Below are positions 49,823 to 56,828 of a stretch of 64,000 nucleotides of DNA, piece by piece. The position numbers and the translations under genes were made by a program. The stretch covers positions 1 through 64,000 of the forward strand of contig CACXMH010000007.1 of assembly GCA_902768715.1 (NCBI GenBank). Reading direction: 5' to 3'. The first letter of the stretch is position 1. Each line of letters begins with the position of its first letter. The notes under the pieces are model-generated. The model did no database searches, was not told where the DNA came from, and was given only the letters and a program-made list of their open reading frames with translations. Origin of the DNA: Fibrobacter succinogenes. GTDB taxonomy: Bacteria > Fibrobacterota > Fibrobacteria > Fibrobacterales > Fibrobacteraceae.

Positions 49823-50871
49823 CAGTCCTTGACCCCCGTTACGGCCCAGTCGATTTTTTTGGCTTGGGGCCCTTCGGAACGGCCCCTGTAAAAGAGAATC
49901 TCGCCACCGGCGGCAAGCTTCATGGCCTGCCTTGCCACCCAGCTGTCGATCTTGTCCAGTAGGGATGCCTTCTGGTAAGTCTTGTTCACGGCGAAGGTGA
50001 GGGCAGGGACGCCATCTGTCCACTGGATTTCAAGAGCTTCTTTCGGGAACTTTTTGCCGTCGTAATCGCTGCTGCCGTCCTTGAGGCTTGTTGGCCTTGC
50101 CACCTTCGCCCCTTCGGGGCCGTTGTAGATGACATATCCCATCAGCTCGCCCTTTGTGCTTAGCGATACCCGCCCGGCGTACATGGGATTACGGGCGTTT
50201 GTGCTGAAGTTGATGGTCCGGCGGACCATGTCGGTGGCCTGTGCGGATTGCCAGATCTGGTCCATGTAGGCGTAGCCCTTTACGGTAAGGGTGTCGTCGT
50301 TGTATGCGATTTTGCCGGACACGCGACCGTAGGGAATGTGGATGTACTGGCCAAGCTTTTCCTTGCCCACGTTCCACACGCCGTTGCCGATGACCTTGCC
50401 CGTCTCGGCGCTTTCAAAAGTCACGTCCAGCAAGAATTTTCCGCCCTTGTCGGCGGTAAAGTACACCCGGTGGCCCTTGCCCGGCTTATTTTCCATCTTG
50501 TATTCGCCCTTGATGTCGATGGTGCCCGAATTCTTGTCGGCCTTCAGGCGCTCCGGCGGATACTGGCGGCCCACCGTATAGGTCTTGCCCTTGAAATTCC
50601 AGAAGGTCATGTCGCAGGTCACCTTCTGCCCCGAGGCCGGCACCTGCAGCAGGGCGTAGTTCACGAAGGCACGGGTGCCGTTGTCGAACACGAACTGGTA
50701 ACTCCAGGTCTCGTTAAAATCCTTGCCCACGTTCGGGTGGGGCATAAGGTCCCCTGCGGTCAAGTTGCGCACGGCACCCTGCGGGGGAGTAACCTCACCG
50801 GCGCTTGCAAAAGCCGCCATAACGGCCAAAAGCCACACCGTTCTAACCAGAATGTGCGTATGCATCCTCAT
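49822..50871 (-). CDS. Secreted CrtC/Svf1/AttH-like lipocalin-fold protein
   Basis: 349 aa with a signal peptide. Double lipocalin-type beta pattern: TWSYQFVFDNGTRAF, MTFWNFKGKTY, GQYIHIPYGRVSGKI, then YMDQIWQSAQATDMVRRT at the position of the conserved DHxWG of CrtC/Svf1/AttH proteins; that His/Trp pair is replaced here (DQIW). Function unknown; possibly lipid or isoprenoid binding. The first gene of a hisA-GT4 operon; a TACATTTA box ends 4 nt before the ATG. Confidence 0.65.
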   Translation of the reverse strand: MRMHTHILVRTVWLLAVMAAFASAGEVTPPQGAVRNLTAGDLMPHPNVGKDFNETWSYQFVFDNGTRAFVNYALLQVPASGQKVTCDMTFWNFKGKTYTVGRQYPPERLKADKNSGTIDIKGEYKMENKPGKGHRVYFTADKGGKFLLDVTFESAETGKVIGNGVWNVGKEKLGQYIHIPYGRVSGKIAYNDDTLTVKGYAYMDQIWQSAQATDMVRRTINFSTNARNPMYAGRVSLSTKGELMGYVIYNGPEGAKVARPTSLKDGSSDYDGKKFPKEALEIQWTDGVPALTFAVNKTYQKASLLDKIDSWVARQAMKLAAGGEILFYRGRSEGPQAKKIDWAVTGVKD

Positions 50872-50875
50872 GCTG

Positions 50876-50883
50876 TAAATGTA
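50876..50883 (-). promoter_or_regulatory. -7 box TACATTTA, 4 nt before the lipocalin-like gene
   Basis: Minus-strand TACATTTA, spacer CAGC, then the ATG at 50871; a leaderless operon mRNA is predicted. Confidence 0.5.
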
Positions 50884-50908
50884 ATAATTTAGGCAAAAAA
50901 CTATTTAG

Positions 50909-51841
50909 TTATTCCACCAGCTTCTTGTCCAGCAGCGGGAAAATCCGGTTCAGTTCCAGCAGGTCCATAATCCGGTCGAAATCCCCGAAAAAGAACTCCG
51001 CCTGGTCCAGGGGCTGGTGAAAGTCCAGGGAGGTAGAAGGCGTCAGTATGCCTTTTTCCACCAGGGCACCGATGGTGCGGGTGGTGAGGGTCATGCCGTG
51101 CATGGATTTCTTGGATTCCTTTTTCAGGTCTGCCGTAGAGATGGCGCTGAGCCCGTTTCTAAGCGGATCCTTGCTCCGTTGCGAAAGCCTGATAAATACC
51201 GTCAGCACCATCTGGTCGGTCATGGAAAGAATGTTGGGGCTGATCTTTTGTTCCAGGGCGCGGTAGCGCAGCGTCTCGTAAAGCAGGTGCACCAGTTCCG
51301 GGGACTGCACCTGCACCGAATCTTCTTGAATCTTGAGGACGCCCAGTTCCTGGAGGACCTTGAACAGCTTGCGGCATTCTTCGGGGCGTGTGCCGTTCAT
51401 GCGGGCGGCCCGTGCAGAAACAGTTGCCATGGGAGCGGTGTTGCCGCCCTGTTCCTTCAGAATGCCAGAGAGCAGGTAAAGTAACGAAGGCAGGGCCTGC
51501 ACCAGGTTGCTCTTGCGGGCGTTTTCTTCGCCGATGTGGTTCCGGCGGATTAGAAATTCGATGATGGACCTGAGCCACGAGGGCTTTTCGTCCAGGATGG
51601 CCTTAAGTTGTTCGTGTTCCACCACCTGGATTTCGCAATCTTCTTCGGCCTTCAGGGTGTATTCCCTGGGGGCGTGTTCCAGCAGGCTGAATACGTCTAT
51701 GATGTCGCCAGGCTCGAACAGCCTTGGGGTCGCGGCCGTGTGGGCGCTGCCTGTCCCTGAAAGCGTGCCCGAAATGACGATGTAGAGGGAACTGGCGAAG
51801 TCCCCCTCCAGGCACAGAAAATCACCGGCGGAGAGTTTCAT
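50909..51841 (-). CDS. Cyclic-nucleotide-binding-domain protein 2
   Basis: 310 aa. The N-terminal beta-barrel matches the CNMP/CRP fold (GDFLCLEGDFASSLYIVISG, FEPGDIIDVFSLLEHAPREYTLKAEEDCEIQVV), but the ligand-binding glutamate-arginine cassette is not canonical, so binding of cyclic nucleotide is doubtful. The C-terminal half is helical, with a wing-like region around ISTADLKKESKKSMHG; no clear CRP helix-turn-helix. It overlaps its paralogue at 51841 (TAATG) and is at the end of the ribosomal operon. Confidence 0.75.
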   Translation of the reverse strand: MKLSAGDFLCLEGDFASSLYIVISGTLSGTGSAHTAATPRLFEPGDIIDVFSLLEHAPREYTLKAEEDCEIQVVEHEQLKAILDEKPSWLRSIIEFLIRRNHIGEENARKSNLVQALPSLLYLLSGILKEQGGNTAPMATVSARAARMNGTRPEECRKLFKVLQELGVLKIQEDSVQVQSPELVHLLYETLRYRALEQKISPNILSMTDQMVLTVFIRLSQRSKDPLRNGLSAISTADLKKESKKSMHGMTLTTRTIGALVEKGILTPSTSLDFHQPLDQAEFFFGDFDRIMDLLELNRIFPLLDKKLVE

Positions 51842-52746
51842 TACAGCACCCCCCTCAGGTTGATTTCGTAGCGCAGCGCCAGGAGAAAATATTCAATCTT
51901 CTTGGAATCCGGGGCGAAAAGGTCGCCCTTGGAGTTTATGAACCAGCCGAGGCCCTGCATCTTTATCCAGTCGGCGGCAGTAAGGGCGATGTTGTTCTTC
52001 TGGAAAAAGGCGAGCCATGCCGGAGGATCCTGGGACAAGTCACTTTCGGTTATAGACAACCTAACAAGAGCCTTCTTCTGGTTCAGCGTGAGCTGCAGGG
52101 GCGGCCAGGGTTTTTCTTGCGCTTCGGATTCCAGGTAGTCCACGAACAGTTCCAAAAGTTCGGGCTGGGTGACCGTCACCACGGGGTCCATCCCGGCAAT
52201 CTCCACGAACTTGCGCCGGCTGAGTGCCTTCAGGTCTTCCTTGACTTCGGGGGCAGATGCCTTGGTCTGCCAGCAGAATTCCTGCACAAAGCTTTCTAGC
52301 GGGTAGGGCTCGCCCTTTTTCAGGTGCCTGCAGAATTCGGAGAGGCTCACGAGGGAATTTGCGGCCCGGCTATGGCGACCGGCTTCTTTCCGCTGGCGGT
52401 TTCTGGCCGAAAGTTCGCGGATAACGGCCAAAAGCCATAGGGGAATGCTCTTGAGTTCGGACTCCATGCAGTCTTCGCCCACCACGGTGATTTCGGAATC
52501 CCGGGTGGCTTCCAGGTCGTAGCGGAAAGGTTCCCGCTCCAACAGGGCGGCGACCCCCACCAGGTCGCCGGGCTGCATGGTAAAGTGCACCTTGCGGGGA
52601 GTCAGGGAATTGTCCACTGCCGCAAGTTCGCCCTTGTCCAGGATGATGATTTTTCGCTCCTGGTCGTCGTGGGAACATACAACAAAACCCGCCTTCACGC
52701 TTGAGTGCGTGGGCGGGATAACTTGTTGTCGGGAATTCCCGTTCAT
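51841..52746 (-). CDS. Cyclic-nucleotide-binding-domain protein 1
   Basis: 301 aa, same architecture as the neighbour: CNMP-like barrel (RKIIILDKGELAAVDNS, FTMQPGDLVGVAALLEREPF) followed by a helical domain with NQKKALVRLSITESDL and LGWFINSKGDLF. The two probably arose by duplication. The ligand cassette is again degenerate. It starts 25 nt after rplS ends; the spacer has no terminator, so co-expression with rplS is likely. Confidence 0.72.
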   Translation of the reverse strand: MNGNSRQQVIPPTHSSVKAGFVVCSHDDQERKIIILDKGELAAVDNSLTPRKVHFTMQPGDLVGVAALLEREPFRYDLEATRDSEITVVGEDCMESELKSIPLWLLAVIRELSARNRQRKEAGRHSRAANSLVSLSEFCRHLKKGEPYPLESFVQEFCWQTKASAPEVKEDLKALSRRKFVEIAGMDPVVTVTQPELLELFVDYLESEAQEKPWPPLQLTLNQKKALVRLSITESDLSQDPPAWLAFFQKNNIALTAADWIKMQGLGWFINSKGDLFAPDSKKIEYFLLALRYEINLRGVL

Positions 52747-52771
52747 CGGGAAATCACCCCCGAAAGCCTAA

Positions 52772-53119
52772 TTAGGCCTCGCGTTCGTCGATACGGGCGG
52801 CCTTACCGCGGAGGTTACGCATGTAGTAGATGCGAGACTGGCGGACCTTACCGGCACGATCCAGGACGATGGATTCGATACGGGGGGAGTTCACCGGGAA
52901 AATGCGTTCCACGGCGACGGCGCCGGACATCTTGCGGACCGTGAGGGTCTTGGAAATGCCGGAGTTCTTCTGCTGGATCACAACGCCCTTGAAAGGCTGG
53001 ATGCGTTCCTTGGTTCCTTCGATAACCTTTACGTTCACAGTGACGGTGTCACCGGCGCGGAAGCTCGGGGCTTCGGCCTTTACGTTTTCGTTATGGATAG
53101 CTTCGATGTTCAGGGACAT
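52772..53119 (-). CDS. rplS: Ribosomal protein L19 (bL19)
   Basis: 115 aa of normal length. FRAGDTVTVNVKVIEGTKERIQPFKGVVI and GAVAVERIFPVNSPRI are diagnostic. It is the fourth gene of rpsP-rimM-trmD-rplS, 16 nt after trmD. Confidence 0.97.
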   Translation of the reverse strand: MSLNIEAIHNENVKAEAPSFRAGDTVTVNVKVIEGTKERIQPFKGVVIQQKNSGISKTLTVRKMSGAVAVERIFPVNSPRIESIVLDRAGKVRQSRIYYMRNLRGKAARIDEREA

Positions 53120-53135
53120 AATGTGTACCTCTTAA

Positions 53136-53768
53136 TTATTTGTCGCCAAATTTAGCATTTAATTTGAATTTTTCAAGGATGTCGGGGCGTCTTTCCTCGG
53201 TTCTTTTCAAGGATTCCTGCTTCCGCCATTCAGAAATGTTCTTGTGGTGACCCGAAAGCAGCACTTCGGGCACCTTTTTGCCCTCGAAAACCTCGGGGCG
53301 GGTATAGACCGGCCAACCCAGTAGCCCCTGGGCAAAGGAGTCCGTCAGTTCGCCTCCGCTCACCACGAAATCCCCGATGGAAATTTCCATGTCCACCTCG
53401 GACTGGCGTATGCGGTCGTCGATTCCCTTGTAGTGCCCGCACACGATGACCAGGTGTTCTTCCTTGGAAAGGTCCGCGGCAATCTGGTGGGTGAGGGGTG
53501 TACCATCGGCGGTCATGTAGATGACCTTGCCGCCGTCTTCCTTGACGCCCGTGCTCCTGATAGCCTGGGCCAGGGGTTCAGGTCTGAGCACCATCCCCGG
53601 TTCGCCGCCGTAGGGCACATCGTCCACCTGGCCGTAGTCGTTCACGGCAAAGTCCCGCAAAAACACGGTGTTGAACTGCAGGATTCCCTTGCTCTGGGCG
53701 CGGCCCATGATGGACTGCTCCATGGGGGCAAACATCTCGGGGAATATGGTGATGCAGTCGATTCTCAT
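53136..53768 (-). CDS. trmD: tRNA (guanine37-N1)-methyltransferase
   Basis: 210 aa SPOUT (knotted) methyltransferase that makes m1G37. MRIDCITIFPEMF start, DDVPYGGEPGMVLRPEP, IVCGHYKGIDDRI and SIGDFVVSGGEL are diagnostic. ATG 53768 overlaps the rimM stop (ATGA). Confidence 0.96.
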   Translation of the reverse strand: MRIDCITIFPEMFAPMEQSIMGRAQSKGILQFNTVFLRDFAVNDYGQVDDVPYGGEPGMVLRPEPLAQAIRSTGVKEDGGKVIYMTADGTPLTHQIAADLSKEEHLVIVCGHYKGIDDRIRQSEVDMEISIGDFVVSGGELTDSFAQGLLGWPVYTRPEVFEGKKVPEVLLSGHHKNISEWRKQESLKRTEERRPDILEKFKLNAKFGDK

Positions 53769-54325
53769 GAACGCTCCTCGGGGCACAGTGCCCGCAGGTA
53801 GTCGCCGTCGCAGACGATGGCCCGGTTTTCTTCGTCAATTTCTGACACGCAGTCCTTAATCCAGGGGGCAAGGATGGGCTTCTTGGAGAACTCCGCCTGG
53901 GCTTCTTCGGCAAACTTGATGAGGAAGGCATCTACGGTGGGCAGTTCCTGCACCTCCAGCACTTCGCCTACGGTGCGTCCGTCCGTGAGTTTTACCGCAA
54001 AGCCTGCCAGGTCGTCCAGGTAGAATTCCCCTTCGGGGGCGGGAATCCGCTCGTCGGGGCTTACCATCAGGCTGCCGTTCACCAGGGGCCGCAAGGATTC
54101 CGGAGTATCGAAACCCTTGAACTTCAGGTGCCAGAGCGCCCCCGCCAGCTTGGACTCTTCCACTTCCAGTTCCACGAACTGCCCGTTCACCTTTTCCACT
54201 ACCACGGCCTTCAACAGCTTGTGGCGCTCCGGATCATGGGTCGTGGGTCGGGCCTTGATAAAGCCCTTGACACCATGGCTTCCCATGAGTTCGCAGACGG
54301 TGATGTAGTTGGAGTAGTCGGGCAT
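53765..54325 (-). CDS. rimM: 16S rRNA processing protein RimM
   Basis: 186 aa. N-terminal RimM barrel (GSHGVKGFIKARPTTHD) and C-terminal PRC-barrel (EFYLDDLAGFAVKLTDGRTVGEV). Helps S19 join the 30S head. It is separated from rpsP by 186 nt that hold a terminator and two repeat elements, unlike the tight arrangement usual in other bacteria. Confidence 0.93.
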   Translation of the reverse strand: MPDYSNYITVCELMGSHGVKGFIKARPTTHDPERHKLLKAVVVEKVNGQFVELEVEESKLAGALWHLKFKGFDTPESLRPLVNGSLMVSPDERIPAPEGEFYLDDLAGFAVKLTDGRTVGEVLEVQELPTVDAFLIKFAEEAQAEFSKKPILAPWIKDCVSEIDEENRAIVCDGDYLRALCPEERS

Positions 54326-54328
54326 TCT

Positions 54329-54360
54329 TAGGTTGTAGGTGGTAGGTTGTAGGGGTTAGG
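54329..54360. repeat. Period-7 array upstream of rimM
   Basis: TAGGTTG TAGGTGG TAGGTTG TAGGGGT TAGG, ending with the GGCTG boundary seen in other arrays. Confidence 0.85.
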
Positions 54361-54380
54361 GCTGCGGGGTTTAAACATCG

Positions 54381-54428
54381 TCATCCTCGCCCATTCGACA
54401 AGCTCAGGGCAGGCTCCGGCGAGGATCC
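54381..54428 (+). repeat. pal-C palindromic element, copy 2
   Basis: Ends ATCCTCGCC / GGCGAGGAT: relative to copies 1 and 3 the fourth stem pair is T-A instead of C-G, a compensated change. Confidence 0.85.
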
Positions 54429-54465
54429 GCTGGAGCGGAAAACTTTGTGGAGACGCCTCTAGACG

Positions 54466-54495
54466 AAAAAAGTCCTGCGCACGAGGCACAGGACT
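54466..54495 (-). terminator. Terminator or attenuator after rpsP
   Basis: Minus strand AGTCCTGTGC-CTCGT-GCGCAGGACT followed by TTTTTT. It lies inside the rpsP-trmD operon, so rimM-trmD-rplS may be expressed by read-through or from an own promoter. Confidence 0.85.
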
Positions 54496-54511
54496 CTGCA
54501 AAAGGGTGCGA

Positions 54512-55000
54512 TTAGGCTTCGGCCGGGGCTTCTGCGGCAGCTTCGGCAGGAGCTTCGGCGGCTGCAGCGGCTTCGGCAGCGGCGGCTTCCTTGGCGGCCT
54601 TTTCAGCTTCGATCTTGGCGAGAGCCTTGGGACCGAGCTTGGCCTTCTTGGCCTTGTCGGCCTTAGGAGTGGCGACCTTGCCTTCGATGGAACGGCCGGC
54701 GCGGAGCTCGTGGAAGAGTTCCATGATGCCCACCTTCTTCAGGAGGCTGCGGACGGTGTCAGAGGGCTGAGCGCCGGTCTGGAGCCACTTGAGGACCTTT
54801 TCCTGCTCGAAACGGATTTCGGGCTTCTTCAGGTTGGGGTTGTAGAAACCCACCTGTTCGATAAAGCTATCGTCGCGGGCCTTGCGGCTGTCGATGACCA
54901 CGGCGCGGTAGATGGGGTTGTTGCGGCTGTCGATGACCACGGCGCGGTAGATGGGGTTGTGACGCTTGCCAAAGCGAGCGAGACGGATAACAGTTGCCAT
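54512..55000 (-). CDS. rpsP: Ribosomal protein S16 (bS16) with internal tandem duplication
   Basis: 162 aa. MATVIRLARFGKRHNPIYRAVVIDSR starts like any bS16 (first 20 residues shown by MATVIRLARFGKRHNPIYRA), then NPIYRAVVIDSR is repeated immediately, then KARDDSFIEQVGFYNP and the rest. After about residue 95 a Lys/Ala/Glu-rich tail of about 65 residues follows, absent from E. coli S16. AGAGG precedes ATG 55000; the frame open upstream is not coding. Confidence 0.93.
   Translation of the reverse strand: MATVIRLARFGKRHNPIYRAVVIDSRNNPIYRAVVIDSRKARDDSFIEQVGFYNPNLKKPEIRFEQEKVLKWLQTGAQPSDTVRSLLKKVGIMELFHELRAGRSIEGKVATPKADKAKKAKLGPKALAKIEAEKAAKEAAAAEAAAAAEAPAEAAAEAPAEA
54882..54959 (-). repeat. Perfect 39-bp tandem duplication in rpsP
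   Basis: Units 54882-54920 and 54921-54959 are identical (39 of 39), adding 13 residues in frame to the second beta strand region of bS16. Confidence 0.95.
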
Positions 55001-55038
55001 TTTAACCTCTTTTAGGGTTGATTGTTTCTTTTTGAGGC

Positions 55039-55046
55039 CAAATATA
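55039..55046 (-). promoter_or_regulatory. -7 box TATATTTG of rpsP promoter
   Basis: Minus-strand TATATTTG with TTTA 19 nt upstream. It predicts a leader of about 30 nt with an AGAGG site, i.e. a normal, non-leaderless transcript. Confidence 0.6.
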
Positions 55047-55139
55047 ACAACAAAAAACTTGTGTGTAAAGGACGGAATGTAAATTTTTTCCGTTCTTTGC
55101 ATACAAATTAACCGCCCGTCAGCAAGGTCTAAACGTCCA

Positions 55140-55174
55140 AAAATTGACGATTTTGACCGAAAATCGCCAATTTT
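55140..55174. repeat. 15-bp inverted repeat in rpsP/diguanylate cyclase spacer
   Basis: AAAATTGACGATTTT (55140-55154) and AAAATCGCCAATTTT (55160-55174) pair over 15 positions with one wobble around the loop GACCG. No T-run follows, so it is not an ordinary terminator. Confidence 0.8.
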
Positions 55175-55266
55175 GACACGAAACTAGTCCTTTTTTACTC
55201 CAAAGGGGAAAGCCTCCCCCTGATTTCGGCCGCTCAGCCCATCTTGTCATCCCCGCCACCACCTTG

Positions 55267-55313
55267 TCATCCCCGCCCATTCGACAGGCTCAGGGCAGGC
55301 TCCGGCGGGGATC
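55267..55313 (+). repeat. pal-C palindromic element, copy 3
   Basis: Ends ATCCCCGCC / GGCGGGGAT around a CATTCGACAGGCTCAGGGCA core; nearly identical core to copy 2. A lone ATCCCCGCC arm lies just upstream. Confidence 0.85.
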
Positions 55314-55425
55314 TCCTATCCGCTTTCATCGTGGTTTTTCGCGTCCTCCATCACCCTCTCTCCTAGGGGACACCCCTAAAACCCCGTTTTTTTCAGGGCT
55401 GCTCGCCACCTTCGTAGAAAAGATA

Positions 55426-55433
55426 TAGATTTT
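55426..55433 (+). promoter_or_regulatory. -7-like box TAGATTTT, 5 nt before start
   Basis: TAGATTTT, spacer AGGCC, then the ATG at 55439. Confidence 0.5.
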
Positions 55434-55438
55434 AGGCC

Positions 55439-56758
55439 ATGGACGGAACCCAATCTTTCTCTGAAATGGCCATGGCTCTCTCTCTGGATTACGAGAGCGT
55501 GTACTTTGTAGATATCGAGACGGACCGTTATGCGGAGTATTCCTCCCGTGGCGGTTACCGCCAACTGCAGCTGGACTACTCGGGTAACGAGTTCTGGGGA
55601 GATGTGCAGAAAAACTTGAAGAACGTGGTCTTCGAGGCGGACCAGGGCATGCTTTCCAGGGCCTTGACCAAGGAAAACGTGCTTACCGAGACGGCTGACG
55701 GCAGCCCCTTCACCTTGAACTACCGCCTGCTGATTGACGGGGAACCCACCTGGTACACCCTGAAGTCGGTCCACATCCAGTTCGGTGACAAGAACTACCT
55801 GGTGGTGGGGGTCTGCAACGTGGATTCCCTGGTCAGGCAGCAAAAGAAGCTGGAGCAGGAAACAACCAAGAGCGCTACCTATGGTCAAATCGCCCTGGCC
55901 CTTGCAAACCAGTACGTCACCATCTACCGCGTGAACCGCAAGACCGACCACTATGCGGAATACAAGGCCAAGGAATTTTACAAGGAACTGGCTATCGAAG
56001 AAAGTGGGGATGATTTTTGGGGCGACTGCCAGAAAAACCTGCAGAGGGTCATCTACGAAGAAGACCGGGAACTGCTTTCGGCGGTTCTCGTGAAGGATAC
56101 CCTACTGAAGGAGTTGGACAACAGCGGCAGTTTCTCTTACACCTACCGTCTGCTGGTCCACGGCGTTCCCACGTACATGAACATGAAGGCGGTGGCATCT
56201 GGCGATGAGCACATTGTTATTGCGGTGAGCAACATCGACGCCCAGGTCCGCAGGGAGCACGAGTTCTCCGAAGCCCTGAGCCTTGCCCTCGAAAAATCCC
56301 ACAAGGACAGCCTTACGGGAGTCAAGAACAAGAATGCCTTCGTGGAATTCGAGACCAGGCTGGACCATGAAATACAGTCCGGCGCCTGTCAGGAATTTGC
56401 CCTTGCCGTCTGCGACGTGAACGGCCTCAAGGAGGTGAACGACACCAAGGGGCACAAGGCCGGAGACGAATGCATTTGCGGGGCGGCCAAGCTGGTCTGC
56501 GAAATCTTCAAGCACAGCCCGGTGTTCCGCATAGGCGGCGACGAGTTTGCGGTCATCCTTCGGGATTTTGACTACAGAAGGCGCGAAGACCTCCAGGAAC
56601 AGATTGACGGAATCGTTCAGGAGAACCAGAAAAAGGGTGGCGTGGTGGTGGCCTGCGGCATGGCCTGCTTTGAGCCCGCCAAGGACAGGAATGTGGCCCA
56701 GGTGTTCGAACGCGCCGATAGGCAGATGTATTCCCGCAAGAAGTCCCTGAAGGGCTAG
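55439..56758 (+). CDS. Diguanylate cyclase with two PAS-like sensor repeats
   Basis: 439 aa. Two homologous N-terminal sensor domains (about 1-135 and 145-275), each with a YVD/YRV-x-R-x-TDxYAEY strand, GxxFWGDxQKNL, and a YRLLxxGxPTxxxxK strand. The GGDEF domain (about 285-439) has RIGGDEFAVIL with the active-site motif GGDEF at 366-370 and DSLTGVKNKNAF at its start. An RxxD inhibitory site is not visible. It makes c-di-GMP from two GTP, probably in answer to a cytosolic signal; no membrane segment. Confidence 0.92.
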   Translation: MDGTQSFSEMAMALSLDYESVYFVDIETDRYAEYSSRGGYRQLQLDYSGNEFWGDVQKNLKNVVFEADQGMLSRALTKENVLTETADGSPFTLNYRLLIDGEPTWYTLKSVHIQFGDKNYLVVGVCNVDSLVRQQKKLEQETTKSATYGQIALALANQYVTIYRVNRKTDHYAEYKAKEFYKELAIEESGDDFWGDCQKNLQRVIYEEDRELLSAVLVKDTLLKELDNSGSFSYTYRLLVHGVPTYMNMKAVASGDEHIVIAVSNIDAQVRREHEFSEALSLALEKSHKDSLTGVKNKNAFVEFETRLDHEIQSGACQEFALAVCDVNGLKEVNDTKGHKAGDECICGAAKLVCEIFKHSPVFRIGGDEFAVILRDFDYRRREDLQEQIDGIVQENQKKGGVVVACGMACFEPAKDRNVAQVFERADRQMYSRKKSLKG

Positions 56759-56786
56759 TTCCTTTTCACAGGCATCTTCATTTTCT

Positions 56787-56794
56787 ATATTTGG
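56787..56794 (+). promoter_or_regulatory. -7 box TATATTTG upstream of lipoprotein gene
   Basis: TATATTTG is a perfect match; it gives a leader of about 30 nt with a GGAG site (56818-56821) before the GTG at 56829. Confidence 0.55.
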
Positions 56795-56828
56795 ACTTGA
56801 AATTTGTGAATTTGACCTGGAGAACTGG

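Larger units (their letters stand above)
55001..55438. other. Gene-free divergent spacer
   Basis: 438 nt without a plausible gene. It holds the rpsP promoter and leader (55001-55070), the 15-bp inverted repeat (55140-55174), a GGGGAAAGCCTCCCCC hairpin (55205-55220), a truncated ATCCCCGCC arm (55250-55258), a full pal-C element (55267-55313), a GGGG/CCCC hairpin near 55366-55385, and the box before the diguanylate cyclase gene. Confidence 0.7.

Noticed and set aside
49823-50023. HisA extended to 50023
   Set aside because: These residues are the other frame of the lipocalin-like gene; MTKFRPCIDLH is the family N-terminus.
1592-54360. Heptamer arrays as CRISPR
   Set aside because: Units are 7 nt, degenerate, without spacers, and no cas genes are present.
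55001-55102. S16 extended to 55102
   Set aside because: The extension crosses the rpsP promoter box and ribosome-binding site.
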